A stretch of DNA of 64,000 nucleotides from Coriolopsis trogii (Eukaryota; Basidiomycota; Agaricomycetes; Polyporales; Polyporaceae), in contig JAHYIO010000031.1 in assembly GCA_020543525.1 (NCBI GenBank), forward strand, positions 496,001 through 560,000, in the 5' to 3' direction. Below are positions 56,217-64,000 of this stretch, in pieces (the first letter of the stretch is position 1; every line of letters begins with the position of its first letter). The notes under the pieces were generated by a model, which was given only the letters and a program-made list of their open reading frames with translations, did not search any database and was not told the origin of the DNA. Made by a program: the position numbers and the translations under genes.

Positions 56217-59200
56217 CAAGCGGGCTCCATGCGCGTGCTCGCACACACATCTCACTCGCATATCCCAAGAGCGGCAGGCTTCTCCGACATCGTGCCCATG
56301 GGCGAGGCGAGAGCGAAGCGGTGAGGCCGTCCCTTACGGATTCTGCATTTTCCTGCGCACCGCACCGCGGTCGCCAACCGCACGTCCCGTTCTCGTCCGC
56401 TCGCCTCTCTGGGAACCGTGCCGCGATCCCTCAGCGACGAGAAACGGAGGGGGAGAGAGTTTGTCACCTGCCTCCGTCCTTCCGCTTCGGCCATGCGCTG
56501 CCCTGCACGCGCGCATCGTGCAAATCGCTAGAAGATCTCTGCCACGACGGCGGACGCAGGGGGGCTAGAGGATCTGCTCTAGGCAAATCTGGGTCCGAAC
56601 CCCCGGGGGAGCGACAGGGCCCGATAGCCTGCGTTGCCTCTCGTATGACCCCAAGGCGTGGTGGCGTATGCAGTCACAGTCGCTCGCAGGTACGCGCATC
56701 TGATAACGACATTCTCTCCTTTTCTGACCGGGAATTTGACGGACCAGCCGCCCCGCGCAGACCTGGACGACCGCGCAGCCTCGAATCAGGTCAGGTGTGG
56801 CACCAGACTGCCGGAAAGGCGTAAGCGAGCAGGACGCTCGTTGCGAGGTCTTTGCATCTTGGAGCACCACTGACTTCTACCCGGACGATGACGGATATGA
56901 TAACCCTTGGTAGCTATCTTCTCCTTGTAAGGCATCTTCACAGACTTCACCACCAACACACGGGGTCAGTAAGCGGGACAGGTGTCAGCTGTTTCAGGAC
57001 TGTCCCGGGCCATGAACGGCATGTACTAGGACCTTGCTGAGGCTACGAACAAAGAAATTGGGATAGGGGATGCTAGAAAGCTTGGCGCATTGTCGACGTC
57101 AATGGCCCAAGGTGCCGACCAAGATGCAGGGAGAACAACGGAGGTGCACCTCGGAAATACGCTTCACGATCTAGGCTGGCCTCCAGTTAGGCTCCTGCTG
57201 CGGCGGGCGTACAAGGGCATGTTTTCGAGGGTACCATCCACTCTCCCGCCCAACCTACGGCCCATCACTTCAGGTTCGTTGCGTCGATGAATGGGCTTGA
57301 TTGGACCGGACCCGGTCGGACTACTTCCGACAATGTAAGCCACGCAATTTTCCGGGACCTGAAAGTCAGCGCCTGAATGACAGACCACGACGATGACTTT
57401 GCCGCCCGGCACTGACAGCGAAGCGATCTCGACCTGCAGATTCGAGTCAGTTCCACGCGAAGGAGGGAGCACCCACAATCGTGAGGGCCCGGCCGGTCAT
57501 GAAGGTCAAAATCCTTGTTATGGAAGTCCTGTCCGTCGAAGGAAGACGAAGCCGCCATCGGTTGGAAAGCTCGTGCATGAGCAGGCCACCTGAAAACATG
57601 GACGTACACCTGTGTAAGCGCTCCAAGCGCCACGTTGAGTTACTTGTTCAACCCCCGAAAGCTTCGCGGGATGAGTGACTTGTCTGTCACTCGCATTTAC
57701 TGTCGTCAGGTATGTGGTATAACTCACACGATACTCCATCCTTGGGAGACAAACACGACCGAGCGATACTCGCTTGGAGGAGTTGCGGAGGTCCACTCAG
57801 CGTCTCACTGATGAGAGCAACTGACTTACCGTGTACAGGGTGTTTCGGCGCGTCTGCTACCCACAGGTCAGCTTCTAGATGGAGCGAAATGAAAAGATTG
57901 CGAATTATGACTCGTACCACAAGCGTCGTAGGTCGCCGTTGCCCACGCATGACCATCTGCGGCTTCGGATGACAGCAGCCATCGAGTACGTGCGCGAGTG
58001 CCCCTTGCCCAACGGCACACGTCCTGACCAGTTAGTGCACACAAAGACTCGGTGTGAAGTGAGCGGACAAAGTTTCGGCACCGTCAACGCCCGGAAGCCA
58101 TACCTTGTTTGTATAAGGCGTAGAGATACAACGGAAGGAGAACACGTCGTGTTCATGTGTGCCCGAGGACCGATTGCCGATGCGAGAGGCGGTGCTTTGA
58201 GCCGGTCTCCTCGTGTCTTTACGGCAATGCGCAGAGCCTTCTGCTAGTATGAACTACGTCCAGAGGGTCAGAACGGCATTATGAGTCGGTGTGGGTGAAT
58301 GCAGAGGTCATCAGCCTCCTACTCACAGTCCAGCGGGTGAGCATGTACTGGTCTCCTCGGACATGGCTGCTCTTTGAGAAAATGCGTAGTTTGCGAGCAA
58401 GTGGGCCCCGTACGTCAAGCTCTGGAGCACGTCCAGCCTGAGGGTCTGGCTATTTCCCAGCTCGAAGATGAGGGGAGGCAGAAGTATGCGTGGCTGCGGC
58501 GGATGTGTACTTTGAGTGACAATCCCCGAGGAGTGTTGTTGCGAGAGATGGGCTAATGCCGACCAATGATATCCTAGAGAGCCAGGGAAAACATTGAATG
58601 ACTCGTGGCTCGGCACTGGAAACGTTGAGTACGTACACAGGCCCCAGAGGGTCCGAGCTGCATAGGTGTATCTCCAATCTGATGTGGAAAAAGGGAGCAC
58701 ACCGGAGAGGAGGAGGGCGAGACTCGAGAACATCGTGGTATGTGGACACGTCGCACTTCCAGGTGTTGAGGAGCTGAGAGCATACCGCGTGTGGACGTTG
58801 GTAGGCTGTTGAGCCTTTTTAGGTAACTACAAGGTTGATTTCCAGGGAATCGACCCGGTTCGGCTACCCCCATGAGGCGGCTCAGCTGCTGTTTTTGAAC
58901 TTTTTACTCCCAACCGTGATCATCGCTACGGGACCTGCCAGCATTTTCACATTGCTTCAGCTTCAGATAACTTTCAATTGCTTGCGACCGAATCCAACGG
59001 TAGGCTTCGTCCTTAACATTAGAGTAGTATACTCCGCGGAGAGTCGGCCGCGAGGTAAGCTTACTTAGCTGACGGCGCCCCAGTCTTCTGCTCTTTCATC
59101 ATCGCATTGTTACAGGTCCGCATTCCCATGACCAGGGCATGTCGAGGGGCGCAGAAGCAAACAAATATTGTCTTCTCATGACACAGGTTTCCCACGTGAG

Positions 59201-61465
59201 GACGTCATGGTAGCTCACGACTTCTCCCGCCTTCGCCGAGTCGTGACGGCGACTGACCGAAGGGGACGTTTCTCTGCCGGACATACGAGCAGGTACGTCA
59301 TTTGATACGCCCCGTTTATGGGCAACAGATACTCATTGGGTAGCGTGCTCTAGTCGCCGCGGCCTCATCGTGACCATCTGCTCACCCGTGTACTAAGCAA
59401 TCAGTAGCATCGATTCTTGGGAGGCGGTATGTCAATGTGCATGTCTGGGTATAGGCATTCCTTGGAGTCTAGGCAAATCCAGGCTCAAGCTCCTTGACGG
59501 TGACCTCTACATCCGTTCGGCCGCTATTGGAGGAAGAGCAATATGGGCAATCGACCTCTCCCCTGTCGGTGTTTCGAGTACACGGCTTCCGCGGCGTAGA
59601 TGCCTGAGTAGCTCCTTCTCTTCTTCTGCTTCTTCACAGCCGATACCTAGAATTCTCTAGCATTTGCCGTCGGCGACCGCATGCAAACGTTCGCATACAC
59701 ATCCGACTCTCTATGGCACATGTAATGCATTGTTATGCACTACATTGGCTGGGCCGAATGCCGTCGTAGCCGCGGCAGTCTGCACTGCATTGTTCGGTTG
59801 GCTCGGACGTCCTCACTGCAGGCTCGCTAAGGTGTGTCGACATACTCGCGATCGCGCGGACGAGTACAGATTTTCCGCGGAACCATACAGGGTCAAAGTG
59901 CCCCTAATAAGAGAAGCATATGTTCGCTTGTGTAGATTAACGGCGTACTACAATCTGAACAACAGGCGATACCGATCTGGTGCGGTTTTCAAGTTGTACA
60001 GGGCAAACGACTGATCGTCACTTAACCATGCCATGTTATTCCACTTTATAGCCATACTTCAATGCCGTCCTCCAGGGCCAATCTACGATTGCACGATACC
60101 CTTGGCCATATCACAATATGCAGTCGCTCCTGACAATAATTGAGATGAATCCCGTACTGTCAACGTTGAGAGTTGTGCAGTAGCTCATGCCGTTCGATAT
60201 CATGCTGCCGACCGCCCCGGGCAGGCCGGGCATCTCGTGTCCTTCTATACTCTGCTGTGCCATGGCTGGCGCCCTGTACACGCACCAACGGCGAACAGAA
60301 CGTATTCGCCAACAGTTGACCATCGGTGTGTCACCACATTCACTCTCGGACCTATCTGATCATCGGCGTTGTACGTCGTGTCTCCAGTGAGAACATGCGA
60401 CCTTCCGTGCGAGCCCCCGATGACGCCACAATATGGTAGGATACCTCCAAGAAGTGGCGGCCTCTTGCGGTGTCGGTGTCAGTGCTTGCGTTCCAGCCAC
60501 TGTCCGGATCATCGCCCTTCCGCCTAACCCCTTACCTCAAAGTCCCCGACATACTAGGAAGAGATCGTCAAACGCAGTCTCCTCGGGTCCAGAGTAAGCC
60601 TGGTACCTCCGTATATCGGACATGAAAGTTCCTCAGCTACAGGTGTTCGGCACAGGCCATACCTAGACTCTTCGCCTACCACGCTTCGCTACCTGGGCCA
60701 GGAATGCGGCGCAGTCAGGCGGATGCGCCAAAGCATGCGTTCGACAGGACCGTCATCCCGCTCGGTCGCAGAGCAGGGTCGGGGACAGCCGAATGGCAAC
60801 GAGGCAACGAGAAGCACGCGTCATGGTGCCTTGGAGGCCTCTTCCGCGGTAGCTTCAAGCCTTCGGATGCCGGTATACATGGACGATCGGCGCGGATCCC
60901 TGGAGTCCTGGATTCCGAGCCTAAGCCGTCGGTCGGTTCTTGTGGTGTCCGTGTCTGCCGCTTGTGGCTCGACCGGTCTGTATGATGGTCAAGTGGCCCT
61001 CTGTTCCTGGTGCACTCTATTATGTTTCCAGGGTCGGGGTAGCTTTGTACCAACGGCGGTTTTAGATGCACACCGAGTTGCCAACATTGGGCTCGCTACC
61101 AATAATCGCATACCATAACCAGCATGCAGCGCGTGTACGCTGGTGATGCGAAAGACGCCAGGCAGGTCGGGCACTGCCTATGGCAGCTTACAATATTACT
61201 CGAAAGTTCGTTCGCTCTCCCCAGGCGTTCTACGTCTACGACGAGTACTTACTCACCAGACTACCTGGTCTGCCCTTATGATGGTTAGTAAAATCACGAT
61301 GTGTTCCGAGTGCAGCAAGGAGTGAATCCGGCACCGTAGCTGAGTGTCGGTTGTTCTGCAAGCGAAAAGATAGCAGTGATGAGAATTGATCAGCAACAGT
61401 TGGGTTGCGCCACAACGTCAGCGCTTCCCCGGGCAGGTCGATCCACGACGCACGAACCATATACT
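56217..61465. other. gene-poor stretch of 5.2 kb
   Basis: No gene could be supported on either strand. Frames are short and share no motif with known families. Some hydrophobic frames near 58323-58733 (minus) and 58835-59068 (plus) were examined and left out. Confidence 0.4.
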
Positions 61466-61467
61466 TA

Positions 61468-61865
61468 CAATCGGACAAAAAAGTCGCAAGGTTGATAAAA
61501 CCTCGGGGACTTTTTAGGGAGTGTGTATAATGCACGCGTAACGCGACTATGAGGGTAGGGGACATGATGGGAGATAGAGGGGCGCCGGCGCCTGGAAGCC
61601 GTAAGAGGGGATGTCGGGAGCACTTGTCTCCCACGCCTCCTTAACAGGAAACTTCCCGCCCCACCGTTGTTTGTCGGGTAGACTATCGCGGTAGTCTGCA
61701 GAGTTCCAAAACATGCATGAACCGGTATGTTGAATGGATTTGGAAGGCGCTGAAATGACTCAAGGGCGTTGACATTCCACAACGGGAGGGATATGCAGAC
61801 AAAGAAGTCCCCGAGGTCTACTATTAGAGCCTGATCAAACCTGGCCGGGCTTTTTTGTCCGATTG
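61468..61865. mobile_element. pogo/mariner-like short inverted-repeat element, 398 bp
   Basis: Both ends carry the perfect 16 bp inverted repeat CAATCGGACAAAAAAG, each adjacent to TA (61466-61467 and 61866-61867). Further in, CCTCGGGGACT on the left matches AGTCCCCGAGG on the right. Ends of the CAnTCGGACAAAAAA type are known from fungal Fot1/pogo elements, so an autonomous pogo relative may have mobilised it. No transposase frame is present. Confidence 0.82.
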
Positions 61866-61867
61866 TA

Positions 61868-63393
61868 GAGCCTCCTGACCCCCAACCACCATCATCACCA
61901 ACCTCTCCATATCGTCCGAATGTTTGCCGATTGGAACAGAGCACACCTCGATCTGATTGACTGCCGAAACTGTCCTTCGCAGCGTCTCACATCGACAAGC
62001 ACTAAGCACAGCTGAGGCGCCGCTATCGCAGAGCTCGTGGATTCCCCGACGAGCTGGGATCGGATGGGTATTGCACCGACCAGAGTCAACAATGCCCTCA
62101 CAGAACCAAGCATAACAATTGTTCTCCGCTGGATCGGTCGACTAAACGTCTACCACCCCTTGTATGCCCGCTTTCAAGACCACGGTGCGTGTTCAGCTAT
62201 AGTTCTTCGTCGATGAAAGTGCGGACGACTTTAGACTCAAAGAACGGTGAATACATGCGGTTTGAATGTCGCTAACGAATCGTCACATATGCATGGACGC
62301 GGACGAGAAGTTCCAGGTCAACGAGGGTGGGACTTACCATGGGCACGTGGCAGACGAGACAAGACTTCTCCTCAAATGAACAGTTTCATAGTCACGATCC
62401 CCGCTCACAACATGCAACTACCCCAAGCGGCTGTTCTGTTGGACATCCACTACTGCACGCGTGGCCCTGGCGTGGGGCGGTATTGTAGTCGAAGCGATAG
62501 TCAGAAATTATCGATCAGACTACGAAGTTCGGGATGCAATAGAACTGGATACGTCACACACTCTTGTGAGAACTTCGTTCCTTTCGAATTTGAGTCTGAC
62601 CATGCTGAACAGAATCTACTCACAAGGTGTCCCAAAATTTCGTAAGCACTCCATGGCCACCGAGCACAATCTGGCTTCTAACAGCGACGATGTGACAGGT
62701 CGTCCACCCCCGCCAATGAGCCGTAATGTTCTGTCTGCGCAATCCGACGTAGCGGGATTCTGTCGCCCAATCCGGTAGAGCGTCCTTGATCGCGGTCACT
62801 ACTAGGTGTGAGCCGATGCCTTCTGGAACACGACACGAGTGTGGATAGCTCCTAGGCTAACATCTTCTCTACCGTTGAAGCGAATGACACTTGACCTTCT
62901 ATGATACCTGAGGGTTCGTGGGACCAGCCCAGCGGTTCACCTACGAGCTAGAGCGTTGCCTGCAACAACAAGGGATTGTGCCCCATCCGCTTGGACTACT
63001 GGTTGGCCAAGCTTCCTGGCCTGCCTGCACGGAAGAGAGCACGGCTATCAGCAAGGTGACCCGGAGCGAAAAAGGGATGCAAAATGCTAAACCGGCATGC
63101 GTTGTGTATGACGGCTCTGGGAATGCAGGCGACTATATCCGCATGAGAAGATGTGTCGCCTGGGAGAGTATGGGGTCCGTGATCTGCTTTCTCGGTACAG
63201 CAACATCACGTTTCCCGCTCATAGCCCATAGGCGGGTAGGGAGCCGGCCCTGACATAAGACATGGGTCGTCTCTTAGATTTAAGTGCGCCCTCTGTCTTC
63301 TTTCTTGATCATTCACTCCCCACTTCCTCGAGTCCGACTAACTTGGACATCTGCGCCTCCTTTTCTCTCCTCTCCCGTTGTACATAAGTCAAT
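61868..63393. other. intergenic and promoter of the acyl-CoA oxidase gene
   Basis: No gene is recognised. The last 100 bp (about 63290-63390) are CT-rich and look like the core promoter and leader of the acyl-CoA oxidase gene; no TATA box is evident. Confidence 0.4.
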
Positions 63394-64000
63394 ATGTCTT
63401 CCGCGGGCTACCCAAAGCGCACGATCCACCTTCCCCACTCAGATGTCTTCGCCAGACGCACACACCAGATGAACGACGACGCTCGCGCATTGCTCTCTTA
63501 CGAGAAGGCGAAGGCTGCCGGTGTCGCTTATGGTACGCGCTTTCCTCGTCATCAGATCCCACTCTGTACAAGGATCTGACCCTTGAAACATTCAGACATG
63601 AGGCTGGATGACGTGCTGTCGCTGTCGCCGAAGTTCTGGCAGCTTCATAACGATCCTATAGTGCTTCTCGACGGAGCCGCGTTTACGCTCATTGCCATTC
63701 AGTTCAATCTCTGCGCAGGCACGATCGCGCGGTATTGCAGGCGACGACCCGATCTCGTTCCACTAGTTGATGACCTACTCCGGTTCCGCAAGCAGTGAGT
63801 GCTTATGACCAGTCTCACCTGTCCCGATACTTACCGCTTTTCATTCTAGCGGACAATTCTTGTTGACCGAGCTCGGACATGGGCTTGATGTTGCGAACAT
63901 GGAAACGACTGCGACGATGTTACCGTCTGGAGAGTTCATACTGCATTCTCCCACGCCCTCCTCCGCAAAGTATGTTCATATCCTTTCGTGTCTCGTATCA
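63394..64000 (+). CDS. acyl-CoA oxidase, N-terminal part (runs off the window)
   Basis: Three exons are seen (63394-63532, 63596-63794 and 63850-63969), followed by a donor GTATGT at 63970; the rest lies beyond 64000. The visible 152 codons read MSSAGYPKRTIHLPHSDVF, then MRLDDVLSLSPKFWQLHNDP, FNLCAGTIARYC and LLTELGHGLDVANMETTATM, then ATMLPSGEFILHSPTPSSAK. The block LTE.GHG.D..N.ETTAT with F-LHTP-like continuation is the FAD/substrate-binding signature of acyl-CoA oxidases, which carry out the first step of peroxisomal fatty-acid beta-oxidation. The second acceptor (ending at 63595) was chosen because it gives DMRLDDVLSLSPKFW; an earlier AG leads to a stop. The C-terminus and any peroxisomal signal are outside the window. 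Confidence 0.87.

Noticed and set aside
1..64000. tRNA genes, rRNA, CRISPR arrays, viral or bacterial-type genes
   Set aside because: I saw no tRNA-like B-box with a matching cloverleaf, no rRNA sequence, no regularly spaced repeats, and nothing resembling a viral gene.

Overview
This 64 kb window is nuclear DNA of a basidiomycete, most likely an Agaricomycete and perhaps a member of the Polyporales. The genes are dense with 45 to 90 bp GT-AG introns. There is a class I hydrophobin and a CFEM membrane protein, and a tandem family of F-box-type genes. Coding DNA is GC rich. Species placement is inference. No tRNA, rRNA or CRISPR array was seen.

The left part (0.5 to 26 kb) carries conserved single genes. 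They are a mitochondrial pyruvate carrier subunit (five small exons, minus strand), an Apq12-type nuclear envelope/ER protein, a small fungal protein of unknown function, an alpha/beta hydrolase-like protein whose nucleophile serine is glycine, a sugar-porter MFS transporter, a DCAF7/WDR68-type WD40 protein and a concentrative nucleoside transporter. Between them lie long stretches without recognisable genes. These stretches hold a 686 bp hAT-like element with a perfect 8 bp target duplication and two short elements flanked by TA.

The middle part (27 to 48.5 kb) is an accessory region dominated by two lineage-specific F-box-like families. One family has four copies, all on the plus strand (27.1, 29.1, 34.1 and 45.7 kb). 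Two of these are intact and two carry a UAG stop; the 27.1 kb copy also has a frameshift. The other family has three intact copies, all on the minus strand (33.2, 40.9 and 42.5 kb). Among them sit a six-cysteine hydrophobin, a CFEM protein with one membrane segment, an acidic repeat protein with a probable decayed copy 3.5 kb downstream, and a hAT-like element inserted about 150 bp upstream of one F-box gene. SCF-type substrate adaptors beside cell-surface genes suggest a fast-evolving recognition region, but no functional link is shown by the sequence.

The right part (48.5 to 64 kb) is gene poor. It holds a zinc-type NADP(H) alcohol dehydrogenase, a small gene of unknown function, a pogo-like short element and the start of an acyl-CoA oxidase gene that runs off the window. 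Exon limits were set by eye from splice consensus, reading frame and family similarity; no transcript or database check was possible.
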